Below the pieces are notes generated by a model. The model was not told where the DNA came from. It was given only the letters and a program-made list of their open reading frames with translations, and ran no database searches. The position numbers were made by a program, and so were the translations under genes. A DNA stretch of 64,000 nt. It comes from Rhizobium freirei PRF 81 (GTDB taxonomy: Bacteria; Pseudomonadota; Alphaproteobacteria; Rhizobiales; Rhizobiaceae). The stretch is taken from contig NZ_AQHN01000011.1 in the NCBI RefSeq assembly GCF_000359745.1, positions 1-64,000 on the forward strand, read 5' to 3'. Position 1 is the first letter of the stretch. Every line of letters starts with the position of its first letter. Of this stretch, positions 45,751 to 55,988 are shown in pieces.

Positions 45751-45760
45751 CTCTTTGAAT

Positions 45761-45809
45761 CTACGCATCGGCCCGAAAATCGGTTCCGATTTTCGGGCCG
45801 ATGCTGTAG
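45761..45809. repeat. Second near-perfect palindrome after mmsA
   Basis: Arms of 19 bp (45765-45783 and 45786-45804, GCATCGGCCCGAAAATCGG) around TT, with partial CTAC/GTAG flanks. Resembles widely dispersed rhizobial intergenic palindromes; no second copy of this exact unit is in the window. Confidence 0.6.
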
Positions 45810-45943
45810 CGCCTTTGCCATTGTCGACCGCCGTCCGGGACTTCTCGGGCGGCGGTTTTTTGTTGCGTTTGTTTTCGATAGAGTCATCTTGTCTAAGCCG
45901 TCGTTTTCGACTAGAACAAAAAGAGAACAACGGGAGGACCAAG

Positions 45944-46291
45944 ATGTCCGCGACCTATCAGATCGACTATCTCGAATTTCCGTCGAAAGACGGCCTGAAG
46001 ACCCGCCGCTTCTTTGAGGAGGCCTTCGACTGGAGTTTTGTCAGCTATGGGCCGACTTATCATGTGATCGAAGCTGCCGGCATCGATGCCGGCATTGATG
46101 GCGATGCCGGCGACGCTGCCGGAGCGCCTCTACCCGTCGTGCGAACCTCGGATCTCGAGGCTGCCCAGCGCGCCGTCGAATTTGCCGGCGGTGTCATAAC
46201 ACGGCCCGCCTTCGATTTTCCCGGCGGTCGTCGCTTCCATTTCCGCGAACCGGGCGGCTGCGAAATGGCGGTATGGGTTGCCACACCCTGA
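45944..46291 (+). CDS. VOC-family (glyoxalase-fold) protein
   Basis: 115 residues from the ATG at 45944 with GGGAGG upstream. Single VOC module: YLEFPSKDGLKTRRFFEEAFDWSF, ending GRRFHFREPGGCEMAVW. Candidate metal ligands are the His/Glu near the C-terminus (RRFHFREPG, CEMAVW), so metal-dependent lyase or dioxygenase activity is possible, or a resistance-type binding protein. Not linked by operon to neighbours. Confidence 0.75.
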   Translation: MSATYQIDYLEFPSKDGLKTRRFFEEAFDWSFVSYGPTYHVIEAAGIDAGIDGDAGDAAGAPLPVVRTSDLEAAQRAVEFAGGVITRPAFDFPGGRRFHFREPGGCEMAVWVATP

Positions 46292-46520
46292 GTGCCCAGG
46301 TCGAAAATGACATCGGGCCACAATGGCGCAGCGTCAGTGCCGCTATCGACCAAGAATGGTATTCCGGCATTTTTTCATTGATCGGGTTTTATTTTCCTGC
46401 TCTCAAATACAACGGTAAGGCGAGCGATGTGTTGCGCAGCGCATCTCGCGGCGGCCCGGGTGCGTGCGGGATGCCTCCAGCGGAAAGCTCGTCCTCTTGT
46501 GGAGTAGGGGGAACACAAAT

Positions 46521-47588
46521 ATGGCAGCTGTCGAACAAAGCTATCCGATCGGTGGAAGCCGGTATTTCCAGAGGGCTTCCTTCACGGGCAACGCCTCCGA
46601 ATATTTCGGTATCTGGATCGTCAATATCCTGCTGACGATCGTTACCTTGGGCATTTATTCGGCCTGGGCGAAGGTACGCCGTAACCGATATTTCTACGGG
46701 AATACGGTCCTTTTGGACCACAGTTTCGAATATCATGCCAAGGGCAAGCAGATATTGATCGGCCGGCTGATCGTGTTCGGCTTTTTCTTCGTGTTGAATA
46801 TACTTTCGCATGTTGCGCCGCTGGCGGTTCTGGCGATTTGGCCTGTCCTGCTGGTGGTATTCCCATGGTTCCTTATGCGCGGCCTTCGATTCAATGCGCG
46901 GGTCACGAGCTACCGCAATGTCCGCTTTGATTTCGTCGGGACTTATGGCGGCGCATTCAAGGCCATTTTCCTGGGCACCCTTGTAACGGTGGTGTCCGTC
47001 GGGCTGCTGTCTCCGATCGCAAGCCGCTGGTTCTATAAATATGTCTTCGACAATCTGCGCTATGGTGATCGGCCGTTCTCCACGGAGCCGCGATTGGGCG
47101 CGCTCTACGAGGCGTTCATAACCGTAATTGCGATCATGATCGTAGCCATCGTGATCTTGGGAGTTATCGGCACTTTCGCGATTGGTTTCAGCGGCAACTC
47201 GATGAGTCGGGGAATGGGTGGCATCAGCCCGTGGCATTGGATTATCGTGCTCATCTTCCCGATTTACATATTCGCCGGCCTCTACTATCGCGCGACGGTG
47301 CGCAACATCATCTGGTCGGCGGCAACGGTCGATCATCGCCATGAGCTCAGAAGCGACCTCGGTCGCCGACGCTTTGCCTGGATTGCGGTTTCGAACGTGA
47401 TCGTCAGCTTGGTGACTCTCGGATTGATGCGCCCTTGGGCGGCGGTGCGCATGCAACGTTTTCTCACCGAGCATACCGCCGTCCATGTCGACGGCGAGAT
47501 CGGCGTCGTTTTCGACCAGATCCGCTCGACCGGCAATGCGATCAGTGCGGAATATCTCGATGTCGACGGTTTCGACTTTGGCTTCTGA
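46521..47588 (+). CDS. DUF898 (YjgN-like) multi-pass membrane protein
   Basis: 355 residues with seven to eight hydrophobic segments (for example FGIWIVNILLTIVTLGIYSAWAK, IGRLIVFGFFFVLNILSHVA, FKAIFLGTLVTVVSVGLLSPI). The repeating YSAWAKVRRNRYFYGN, LMRPWAAVRMQRFLTEHT elements are the DUF898 signature. Start at 46521 after GGGGGAACA. Overlaps the M48 peptidase gene by 29 bp, indicating translational coupling. Function unknown; such pairs are often seen in proteobacteria. Confidence 0.8.
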   Translation: MAAVEQSYPIGGSRYFQRASFTGNASEYFGIWIVNILLTIVTLGIYSAWAKVRRNRYFYGNTVLLDHSFEYHAKGKQILIGRLIVFGFFFVLNILSHVAPLAVLAIWPVLLVVFPWFLMRGLRFNARVTSYRNVRFDFVGTYGGAFKAIFLGTLVTVVSVGLLSPIASRWFYKYVFDNLRYGDRPFSTEPRLGALYEAFITVIAIMIVAIVILGVIGTFAIGFSGNSMSRGMGGISPWHWIIVLIFPIYIFAGLYYRATVRNIIWSAATVDHRHELRSDLGRRRFAWIAVSNVIVSLVTLGLMRPWAAVRMQRFLTEHTAVHVDGEIGVVFDQIRSTGNAISAEYLDVDGFDFGF

Positions 47589-48687
47589 TGGGCAGACAAT
47601 AGCGGCGGGTATCTGGCATCCGCCGCATTCCAGCCGGGAGGTTCCCGCCCGGCTGCAGGATATCGGCGGGTCGCTCATTGTGGTCTCGGACGAAGAGGGA
47701 GACGAGAGCAGGCGGCTCACCTCGGGCATCCGCTCCGATATCGAGATCAGCCCGCGCGTCGGTTCGATCCCGCGTCGCATCGTGTTCGGAAATGAATCGG
47801 TGTTTGAGACGCGCGACAACGATGCCGTCGATGCCTATCTGAGCAGCCGCGGCGAAGGGCGCAGCGGCTTCGTTCATGGGTTGGAGATCGTTCGCCCCCG
47901 GCTGATTGCCTTTGCCTTAGCGGTATTCGTCCTTGCTTCGATCATCTATCGCTATGCCTTGCCGGGCCTGGTGGAAGTTGCCGTGCTCGTGACGCCGCCG
48001 GTGGTGCCGGAGATGATGTCGGCCGGAACGCTGAAGACGCTGGATCGAGTGACCTTTGGCCCGAGCAAGCTGCCGGAGACAGAGCAGACCGAAATCCGCG
48101 CCGATTTCGCCAGGATAGCCGCTAATGCCAAGGGCGGCGCGAGCCGCTATCATCTGAATTTCCGCGATGGCGGCCTCATCGGTCCCAACGCCTTCGCGCT
48201 TCCGGACGGCAATCTCGTTCTTACCGATCAGCTTGTCGAACTGGCCGGCGGCGACAAGGAGATGATCACCGCCGTGCTCGGCCACGAGATCGGCCACGTC
48301 GAATACAAGCACAGTCTGCGCCAGCTCTACAGCGCCGCGGGTGTTGCCGGTCTTGTGCTTTTGATTGCCGGCGATGTCGGCTCCGGCATCCAGGACATAC
48401 TGACGCAAGGCGGCGGTCTCCTCGCGCTTTCCTACTCCCGGCAAGCCGAGGCGCAGGCCGATCGCCGTTCGGTGGAGCTGATGATGGCGGCCGGCAAGGA
48501 CCCGGCGGCATTGTCGCGCTTCTTCGACCTGCTGGAGACGAAGCTGCACGATCATGGCAACACCAGCATGCTCTCGACCCATCCCGGCACGCCCGAACGC
48601 AAGCAGGCGATCCTCGACTACATCAGAGAGCTGAAGGGAAGGGGGGGAGCAGCCGAACGGGTGAGGAGCTTGTGGCTTTCGGAATAA
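47560..48687 (+). CDS. M48-family membrane metallopeptidase
   Basis: 375 residues. The zinc site is HEIGH with third ligand Glu downstream (EAQADRRSVEL, about 265-315), in the order VLGHEIGHVEYKHSLRQL. One membrane segment precedes it (IAFALAVFVLASIIYRYALPGL, about 130-150), so the peptidase domain is likely periplasmic. The N-terminal 120 residues form a soluble domain with no family that I know. It starts inside the DUF898 gene; choice of 47560 among several starts is uncertain. Probable envelope quality-control protease. Confidence 0.8.
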   Translation: MSTVSTLASDGQTIAAGIWHPPHSSREVPARLQDIGGSLIVVSDEEGDESRRLTSGIRSDIEISPRVGSIPRRIVFGNESVFETRDNDAVDAYLSSRGEGRSGFVHGLEIVRPRLIAFALAVFVLASIIYRYALPGLVEVAVLVTPPVVPEMMSAGTLKTLDRVTFGPSKLPETEQTEIRADFARIAANAKGGASRYHLNFRDGGLIGPNAFALPDGNLVLTDQLVELAGGDKEMITAVLGHEIGHVEYKHSLRQLYSAAGVAGLVLLIAGDVGSGIQDILTQGGGLLALSYSRQAEAQADRRSVELMMAAGKDPAALSRFFDLLETKLHDHGNTSMLSTHPGTPERKQAILDYIRELKGRGGAAERVRSLWLSE

Positions 48688-48689
48688 GC

Positions 48690-48743
48690 TGAATGTGAAT
48701 TTCATATTTTGGAATTGTTCAAAACTAAGAAAGCCACTATATA
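48690..48743 (+). promoter_or_regulatory. Putative IRO-box and promoter of rirA
   Basis: TGA-N9-TCA (48690-48704, TGAATGTGAATTTCA), the consensus recognised by RirA, followed by TTGTTC (48715-48720), a 17-bp spacer and TATATA (48738-48743). The site is just upstream of the -35 of rirA itself, suggesting autoregulation. Confidence 0.55.
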
Positions 48744-48784
48744 CAGGTCCAGCCCCTAAGCAGCCTCGATTCCAGGAGATCGGC

Positions 48785-49273
48785 ATGCGCCTGACCAAAC
48801 AGACCAATTACGCAGTGCGCATGTTGATGTATTGCGCCGCCAATGACGGCCATCTGAGCCGCATCCCGGAAATCGCCAGGGCCTACAGCGTCTCCGAACT
48901 GTTTCTCTTCAAGATCCTTCAGCCTCTGACCAAGGCAGGCCTCGTTGAAACCGTGCGCGGCCGCAATGGTGGCGTTCGCCTCGGCAAGCCCGCGACCGAT
49001 ATCAGCCTCTTCGACGTTGTTCGTGTGACTGAAGACAGCTTCGCCATGGCGGAATGCTTCGAAGACGGCGTGGTAGAGTGTCCGTTGGTCGACAGCTGTG
49101 GTCTCAACTCGGCTCTGCGTAAGGCGCTGAACGCCTTCTTCGACGTCCTGACGCAATATTCCATCGACGATCTCGTCAAGGCGCGCCCGCAGATCAACTT
49201 CTTGCTCGGCCTGACTGATCAGGATCACCGGGCGATTGCCAAGAAGCCGTCGCTCACCGCTCCCGCGGCCTGA
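48785..49273 (+). CDS. rirA: Rrf2-family iron-responsive regulator RirA
   Basis: 162 residues with AGGAG 6 nt upstream of the ATG at 48785. Rrf2 winged HTH: MRLTKQTNYAVRMLMYCAAN, IPEIARAYSVSELFLFKILQ, GRNGGVRLGKPA. Cysteines C91, C99 and C105 (ECFEDGVVECPLVDSCGL) are the [4Fe-4S] ligands established for RirA. Represses iron uptake genes in iron-replete cells. Single gene with its own terminator; the IRO-box upstream suggests self-control. Confidence 0.93.
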   Translation: MRLTKQTNYAVRMLMYCAANDGHLSRIPEIARAYSVSELFLFKILQPLTKAGLVETVRGRNGGVRLGKPATDISLFDVVRVTEDSFAMAECFEDGVVECPLVDSCGLNSALRKALNAFFDVLTQYSIDDLVKARPQINFLLGLTDQDHRAIAKKPSLTAPAA

Positions 49274-49302
49274 TCTTCTGCCCCGAGTTGCATCGGTTTT
49301 CC

Positions 49303-49342
49303 ATCCGCGGTTGCTGCTGGCAGCCGCGGATTTTTGTTTTTA
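49303..49342 (+). terminator. Rho-independent terminator of rirA
   Basis: Stem ATCCGCGGTTGC/GCAGCCGCGGAT (49303-49314, 49320-49331; one G-U pair), 5-nt loop, then TTTTTGTTTTT. Confidence 0.85.
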
Positions 49343-49614
49343 GTGCCCGGTATTTGGGCCGCGGAGGGTGAACAGATCGCAAGAAGAAAGCGCTAAATCG
49401 TCCAGAATCTGACAAAACCGCGTCAAATTACGGCAGATTATTACTAATTCAGAGGTTTTTTCGTCCAAAAATTTCCAAACTCGACAAATCGGAAAAAATT
49501 TAGGCAAGGCTTGTTGCTTTCAAACTTAAAATAAAGTTCCATCGGCGCGATCCGAATGGCAACCTCCAGGGTGTCCACGGCTTCAAAAGAATAACAAATC
49601 TGGGAAACGATATC
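49343..49614. other. AT-rich leader/promoter region of dppA
   Basis: 272 bases without an ORF of note. Composition is clearly more AT-rich than the surroundings. TTGTTG (near 49509) with a downstream TTAAAATAAAG could be a promoter; the leader ends with GGGAAACGATATC before the dppA ATG. No terminator, repeat or IRO-box consensus found. Confidence 0.4.
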
Positions 49615-51210
49615 ATGAAAAAGATTTCTGCCCTGCTGGCAGTGACAGCCTTGGCTTCGGTCATGGCAACGTCCGCCTGGTCAAAGACACTTGTCTATTG
49701 CTCGGAAAGCTCGCCTGAAGGCTTCGATCCGGGGATCTACACCGGAGGCAATACCTTCGATGCTTCATCGCGTGCGGTCTACAGCCGTCTCGTCGAATTC
49801 AAGCACGGTGGCACCGAGATCGAGCCGGGCCTTGCCGAAAGCTGGACCGTTTCCCCCGATGGCAAGGAATATACGTTCAAGCTCCGCAAGGGCGTGAAGT
49901 TCCAGACCACCGATTTCTTTACGCCGACGCGCGACCTGAACGCCGATGACGTCATCTTCGCCATCGGGCGCCAGATCAGCGCAGACAGCCCCTGGGCCAA
50001 GTATGTCGCCGGCGGTTCTTATGAATACGCCGACGGCATGGGCTTCCCCAAGCTGATCAAGTCGATCGAGAAGGTCGATGACCTGACCGTGAAGTTCGTG
50101 CTGAACCGCCCGGAAGCGCCTTTCCTCGCCGATCTGGCCATGGACTTCGGCTCGATCCTGTCGAAGGAATATGCAGACAAGCTGCAGGCCGACAAGAAGA
50201 TGGAGCAGATGAACCAGCAGCCGCTGGGCACCGGCCCGTTCACCTTCGTTGCCTACCAGCCGGATGCCGTTATCCGCTACAAGGCAAACGAAACCTACTT
50301 CAAGGGCAAGGAAAAGATCGACGATCTCGTCTTTGCGATCACGCCGGACGCATCCGTCCGCGCGCAGAAGCTGAAGTCCGGCGAATGCAACATCATGCCG
50401 TACCCGAACGCTGCTGACATCAAGGACCTCAAGGCCGACAAGAACCTCAAGGTTCTTGAGCAGGCCGGTCTGAACGTTTCCTACCTCGCTTACAACACGC
50501 TGGTCGCACCGTTCGACAAGGTCGAAGTGCGCAAGGCGATCAACATGGCCGTCAACAAGCAGGCCATCGTCGACGCCGTCTTCCAGGGTTCGGGTAAGGT
50601 TGCAACCAACCCGATCCCGCCGACCATGTGGTCCTACAACAAGGAAGTGAAGGACGACGCCTACAACCCGGAAGAAGCCAAGAAGCTGCTTGAAAAGGCT
50701 GGCGTCAAGGGTCTCAGCATGAAGATCTGGGCTATGCCGGTTTCGCGTCCGTACATGCTGAACGCGCGCCGCGCTGCCGAGCTGATGCAGGCAGATCTGG
50801 CCAAGATCGGCGTCAAGGTCGAGATCATCACCTATGACTGGGCCCAGTACCTGAAGCTCTCCTCCGCCAAGGACCGCGACGGTGCGGCCATCCTCGGCTG
50901 GACCGGCGACAACGGCGATCCGGACAACTTCCTTGACACGCTGCTCGGCTGCGATGCCGTCGGTGGCAACAACCGTGCGCAGTGGTGCAACAAGGAATTC
51001 GACGATCTGGTGAAGAAGGCCAAGCAGACGGCCGACGTCAAGGAGCGCACCAAGCTCTATGAACAGGCACAGGTCATCTTTAAGCGCGAAGCACCATGGA
51101 TGACGATCGATCACTCCGAAGTCTTCATGCCGATGACGAAGAATGTCTCCGGCTACTTCCAGGATCCGCTCGGCGTTCACCGCTTCGACGGCGTCGATAT
51201 CGCCGAATAA
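49615..51210 (+). CDS. dppA: Dipeptide ABC transporter, periplasmic binding protein DppA
   Basis: 531 residues. Signal peptide MKKISALLAVTALASVMATSAWS, mature start KTLVYCSESSPEGFDP identical in pattern to E. coli DppA, which continues through GGSYEYADGMG, RPEAPFLADLAMDFGSILSKEYAD and ILGWTGDNGDPDNFLDTLLGC. Binds dipeptides, and in enterics and rhizobia the Dpp system can also carry haem precursors such as ALA. First gene of dppABCDF. Confidence 0.94.
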   Translation: MKKISALLAVTALASVMATSAWSKTLVYCSESSPEGFDPGIYTGGNTFDASSRAVYSRLVEFKHGGTEIEPGLAESWTVSPDGKEYTFKLRKGVKFQTTDFFTPTRDLNADDVIFAIGRQISADSPWAKYVAGGSYEYADGMGFPKLIKSIEKVDDLTVKFVLNRPEAPFLADLAMDFGSILSKEYADKLQADKKMEQMNQQPLGTGPFTFVAYQPDAVIRYKANETYFKGKEKIDDLVFAITPDASVRAQKLKSGECNIMPYPNAADIKDLKADKNLKVLEQAGLNVSYLAYNTLVAPFDKVEVRKAINMAVNKQAIVDAVFQGSGKVATNPIPPTMWSYNKEVKDDAYNPEEAKKLLEKAGVKGLSMKIWAMPVSRPYMLNARRAAELMQADLAKIGVKVEIITYDWAQYLKLSSAKDRDGAAILGWTGDNGDPDNFLDTLLGCDAVGGNNRAQWCNKEFDDLVKKAKQTADVKERTKLYEQAQVIFKREAPWMTIDHSEVFMPMTKNVSGYFQDPLGVHRFDGVDIAE

Positions 51211-51228
51211 CGAAAAATCTGTGAGAAT

Positions 51229-51246
51229 GCCCGGCTAGGACCGGGC
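51229..51246 (+). terminator. Small hairpin between dppA and dppB
   Basis: GCCCGG-CTAGGA-CCGGGC, directly before the larger 30-bp palindrome at 51250. Confidence 0.5.
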
Positions 51247-51249
51247 GAC

Positions 51250-51279
51250 CCGGCGGTCAGACAGCTGTCTGACCGCCGG
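51250..51279 (+). terminator. 30-bp perfect palindrome between dppA and dppB
   Basis: Fully self-complementary, centred on AGACAGCTGTCT (51250-51279). As RNA it forms a 13-bp stem with a 4-nt loop, followed by AAAAATTT. Likely 3'-end stabiliser/attenuator that raises DppA over the permease. Confidence 0.65.
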
Positions 51280-51298
51280 AAAAATTTGGACATCTGCC

Positions 51299-52303
51299 AT
51301 GTTGCGATTTCTTCTGAGCCGGCTTGCGGTGCTGATCCCGACATTTCTCGGCGTATCGATCGTCGCCTTCTCCTTCATCCGCCTGCTTCCCGGCGATCCT
51401 GTCATGCTGCTGTCGGGCGAACGTGTCATGTCGCCGGAACGCCATGCGCAGATCTCGCACGATCTCGGCTATGACCAGCCGATGATCGTTCAGTACGGCA
51501 AATACGTCTGGAACGCCTTGCACGGCGACCTCGGCACCTCGATCACCACCAAGCGTGACGTGCTGACCGACTTCCTCACTTTCTTCCCGGCAACGCTCGA
51601 GCTGTCGATCTGTGCCATGATCCTCGCGGTCTGTCTCGGCATTCCGGCCGGCGTTTTCGCCGCCGTCAAGCGAGGGACTTGGTTCGACCAGAGCGTCATG
51701 GGTGTGGCCCTCGTCGGCTATTCCATGCCGATCTTCTGGTGGGGCCTGCTGCTGATCATCGTCTTCAACGGCTACCTGCACTGGACGCCGGTTTCAGGCC
51801 GCATCGGTCTCATCTATTTCTTCAAGCCGATCACCGGCTTCATGCTGATCGACAGCCTGCTGTCCGGTCAAAAGGGCGCCTTCTGGTCCGCTCTCAATTC
51901 ACTGATCCTGCCGACCGTCGTTCTCGGCACCATCCCGCTTGCCGTCATCGCCCGCCAGACACGCTCGGCGATGCTGGAAGTGCTCGGCGAGGACTATGTG
52001 CGCACGGCCCGCTCCAAGGGCCTGTCGCCGCTGCGCGTCGTTTCCGTGCATGCACTGCGCAATGCGATGATCCCGGTGGTCACCACGATCGGCTTGCAGG
52101 TCGGCGTGCTGCTCGGCGGCGCCATCCTGACGGAAAGCATCTTCTCCTGGCCGGGCATCGGCAAATGGATGATCGACGCCGTCTTCAAGCGCGATTATCC
52201 GGTGGTACAGGGTGGCCTGTTGCTGATCGCCGGCATCGTCATGCTCGTCAATCTCGCTGTCGACCTGCTCTACGGCTTCGTCAATCCACGTATTCGTCAC
52301 TAG
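51299..52303 (+). CDS. dppB: Dipeptide ABC transporter, permease DppB
   Basis: 334 residues, six membrane helices beginning MLRFLLSRLAVLIPTFLGVSI. EAA-type loop region: VIARQTRSAMLEVLGEDYVRTARSKG (about 220-245). Forms the membrane channel with DppC. The 9-nt gap to dppC suggests coupling. Confidence 0.93.
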   Translation: MLRFLLSRLAVLIPTFLGVSIVAFSFIRLLPGDPVMLLSGERVMSPERHAQISHDLGYDQPMIVQYGKYVWNALHGDLGTSITTKRDVLTDFLTFFPATLELSICAMILAVCLGIPAGVFAAVKRGTWFDQSVMGVALVGYSMPIFWWGLLLIIVFNGYLHWTPVSGRIGLIYFFKPITGFMLIDSLLSGQKGAFWSALNSLILPTVVLGTIPLAVIARQTRSAMLEVLGEDYVRTARSKGLSPLRVVSVHALRNAMIPVVTTIGLQVGVLLGGAILTESIFSWPGIGKWMIDAVFKRDYPVVQGGLLLIAGIVMLVNLAVDLLYGFVNPRIRH

Positions 52304-52312
52304 GAGCGGCCC

Positions 52313-53220
52313 ATGAGCACGGTTAGCATCAAAACGGTTAGCGTCAAATCCGGCCGTCCTTCCGCTCTTGCGGAGTTCTGGTATTACTTCTCTCGCAACA
52401 AGGGCGCCGTCATCGGCCTTGTGATCTTCCTCTTCGTTCTGTTTCTGGCGATCTTCGCCAGCGTCGTGGCGCCTCACAATCCCGATGTCGCCTATGGCAG
52501 CGACATGCAGCGCCTGCCGCCGGCATGGGTCCAGGGCAGCAACAACAGCTTCCTGCTCGGCACCGATGCCAACGGCCGCGATCTGCTGTCGCGCCTCATC
52601 TACGGCACGCGGTTCTCGCTGTTCATCGGTCTCGTGGTCGCCTCGCTTTCGGCGCTTGCCGGCATCCTGATCGGCCTTGTCGCCGGTTACGTTCGTGGCC
52701 GCACCGATACGATCATCATGCGTATCATGGATATCATCCTTGCCGTCCCGTCGCTGCTGCTCGCCCTGGTACTGGTGGCAATCCTCGGACCTGGCCTGAC
52801 GAACGCCATGATTGCGATCTCCATCGTCAACCAGCCGCATTTCGTCCGCCTGACACGCGCTTCGGTCATGACCGAGCGCGACAAGGAATATGTCATTGCC
52901 TCGCGCGTTGCGGGCGCCGGTTCGTTGCGGCTGATGTTCAAGACGATCCTGCCGAATTGCCTTGGGCCGCTGATCGTGCAGGGCACGCTTGCCTTCTCGG
53001 CCGCCATTCTCGATGCCGCGGCACTCGGCTTCCTTGGCCAGGGCGCCCAGCCGCCGACGCCGGAATGGGGCACCATGCTCGCGGACTCGCGTGAATTCTT
53101 CCAGAGCAACCCTTGGCTCGTTACTTTCCCTGGTCTCTGCATCCTGATCACGGTTCTCGCCATCAATCTGATGGGCGACGGCCTGCGCGATGCGTTCGAC
53201 CCGAAGCTGAAGAGGTCGTA

Positions 53221-53221
<1 letters not shown>
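52313..53221 (+). CDS. dppC: Dipeptide ABC transporter, permease DppC
   Basis: 302 residues. N-terminal cytoplasmic segment then helices; FLLGTDANGRDLLSRLIYGTRFSL (about 80-103) and VRLTRASVMTERDKEYVIASRVAGAGS (about 180-206, EAA) are the OppC/DppC signatures. Its TAA stop overlaps the dppD ATG by one base. Confidence 0.93.
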
Positions 53222-54233
<1,012 letters not shown>

Positions 54234-54237
<4 letters not shown>

Positions 54238-55187
54238 CCGGCGCTGTTCTCGAAGGGCGCGATCTCGCCCGTTTCTACACCATCAAGCGCGGCAGCTTCA
54301 AACCGGAGGCGACCGTCAAGGCGCTGAACGGCGTCAGCTTCAGCCTGCAGTCGGGCCGCACGCTCGCCGTCGTCGGCGAATCCGGCTGCGGCAAGTCGAC
54401 CCTTGCCCGTCTGGTGACGATGATTGAAAACCCGACATCGGGCGAATTGCTGATCGACGGCAAGCCGGCACGGCTTGGCGACCGCAGCCTGCGCAGCGCC
54501 GTGCAGATCGTCTTTCAGAACCCTTATGGCTCGCTCAACCCGCGTCAGAAGGTTGGCTCCATTCTTGAGGAGCCGCTGAAGATCAATACCGATGACGATG
54601 CCGCCACCCGCCGCCGCAAGGCCGAGGAGATGATGGCGCGTGTCGGCCTGCGCCCGGAACATTACGATCGTTATCCGCATATGTTCTCCGGCGGCCAGCG
54701 CCAGCGTATCGCCATTGCCCGTGCCCTGATGCTGCGGCCGAAGGTGCTGGTGCTCGACGAGCCGGTTTCCGCACTCGATCTGTCGATCCAGGCGCAGGTT
54801 CTCAACCTGCTGATGGACCTGCAGAAGGAGATGGGGCTTGCCTATCTCTTCATCTCGCACGGCCTTTCCGTCGTTCGTCATATCGCCGACGACGTGATGG
54901 TGATGTATCTCGGACGCCCGGTCGAAACCGGCACGGCCGAAGAGGTCTTCAACCGTCCGCGGCATCCCTATACGGCGGCACTTCTGTCGGCGACGCCGAT
55001 TGCAGATCCGGACCGCGAGAAGAACCGCATCCGCCTGCAGGGCGAGCTGCCGTCGCCGCTCAACCCGCCGACCGGCTGCCATTTCAATCCGCGCTGCTGG
55101 CGCGCCCAGGACAAGTGCCGGCAGGTCGCGCCGGAACTGGCGGGCGAGGGAACGCATAAATTCTCCTGTTTCTTTCCGCTGGATTGA
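54234..55187 (+). CDS. dppF: Dipeptide ABC transporter, ATPase DppF
   Basis: 317 residues. Start ATG at 54234 (AGGAGG upstream) inside the dppD stop. Walker A GESGCGKSTLARL, YGSLNPRQKVGSILEEPL, signature FSGGQRQRIAIARALMLRP, Walker B VLVLDEPVSALDLSIQAQ, C-terminal FNPRCWRAQDKC cysteine motif. Last gene of the operon. Confidence 0.94.
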
Positions 55188-55246
55188 TCCAAGTTGGGAA
55201 TCGGGCAGTGCCGGCTTTCCGAGCCTTTCTGCCTGGTCCCTTACGC

Positions 55247-55380
55247 CAACTCTCTCCCCGCATGCGGGGAGAGCGGGCTGATCTTGCGAGAACCGGCTCT
55301 GGCCAGGTCACTACCGCCGATTGGCTTGCTCCGTCGTTCCCTCGCGCCGTTCACCGGGAGAGGGCTAGGGTGAGGGGCCA
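55247..55380. repeat. Palindromic intergenic element
   Basis: Contains a 22-bp perfect palindrome (55252-55273, centred on CCCCGCATGCGGGG) and, about 100 bp later, a GAGAGGGCTAGGGTGAGGGG-like stretch. This type of ...CTCTCCCC...GGGGAGAG... motif is common between genes in Rhizobiales. The whole dppF-gntK gap (264 bp) holds no gene. Confidence 0.55.
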
Positions 55381-55451
55381 GGCAATCGGATGCGTCAACG
55401 GCAAAACCATCTGACAGTCACTATCGGCCATGATCAGGGGCGAGAAACAAT

Positions 55452-55979
55452 ATGAGTGAACTATCCAAGACGCCCCTTGCCATCATCGTCATGGGTGTAA
55501 GCGGCAGCGGCAAGTCCTCGATTGGCGAAGGGATTGCGGCTGAGTTTGGCATTCACTTCATCGAAGGCGACGCGCTGCATCCGGCCGCCAATGTCGAGAA
55601 GATGAGCAAGGGCATTCCGCTGACGGATGAGGATCGCTGGCCCTGGCTCGAAAAGATCGGTCAGGAGATCACGGCAAGCCTTGCCAAGGGCGAGGGCATC
55701 GCCGTTTCCTGCTCAGCTCTGAAGCGGACCTATCGCGAGCGCCTGCGGACATCTGCCGGCGGCCATCTCTATTTCGTTTATCTTCACGGCTCGAAGGAGC
55801 TGCTGATGAAGCGCATGGGCGAGCGCAAGGGGCATTTCATGCCGGCGTCGCTCTTGGAAAGCCAGTTGCAGACGCTGGAAGTCCCGACCGGCGAACCCGG
55901 CGTCGTAACGGTCGACATCGACGATACGATCGAGGCGATCGTCGATGCCGCCGTGAAGAGCCTCAAGGCTATCCTCTAG
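55452..55979 (+). CDS. gntK: Gluconokinase
   Basis: 175 residues. Walker A MGVSGSGKSSIGEGIAAEFG (about 14-33), EGDALHPAANVEKMSKGIPLTDEDRWPWLEKI, SCSALKRTYRERLR and the ERKGHFMPASLLESQLQTLE lid region are all typical. Phosphorylates gluconate to 6-phosphogluconate, the substrate of Edd (10.3 kb). Converges with the oxidase gene, with 9 bp between. No linked regulator in the window. Confidence 0.92.
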   Translation: MSELSKTPLAIIVMGVSGSGKSSIGEGIAAEFGIHFIEGDALHPAANVEKMSKGIPLTDEDRWPWLEKIGQEITASLAKGEGIAVSCSALKRTYRERLRTSAGGHLYFVYLHGSKELLMKRMGERKGHFMPASLLESQLQTLEVPTGEPGVVTVDIDDTIEAIVDAAVKSLKAIL

Positions 55980-55988
55980 ATCAATAGC

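Noticed and set aside
55247..55380. Possible CRISPR-like repeat region
   Set aside because: Single palindromic units without regularly spaced repeats or cas genes.
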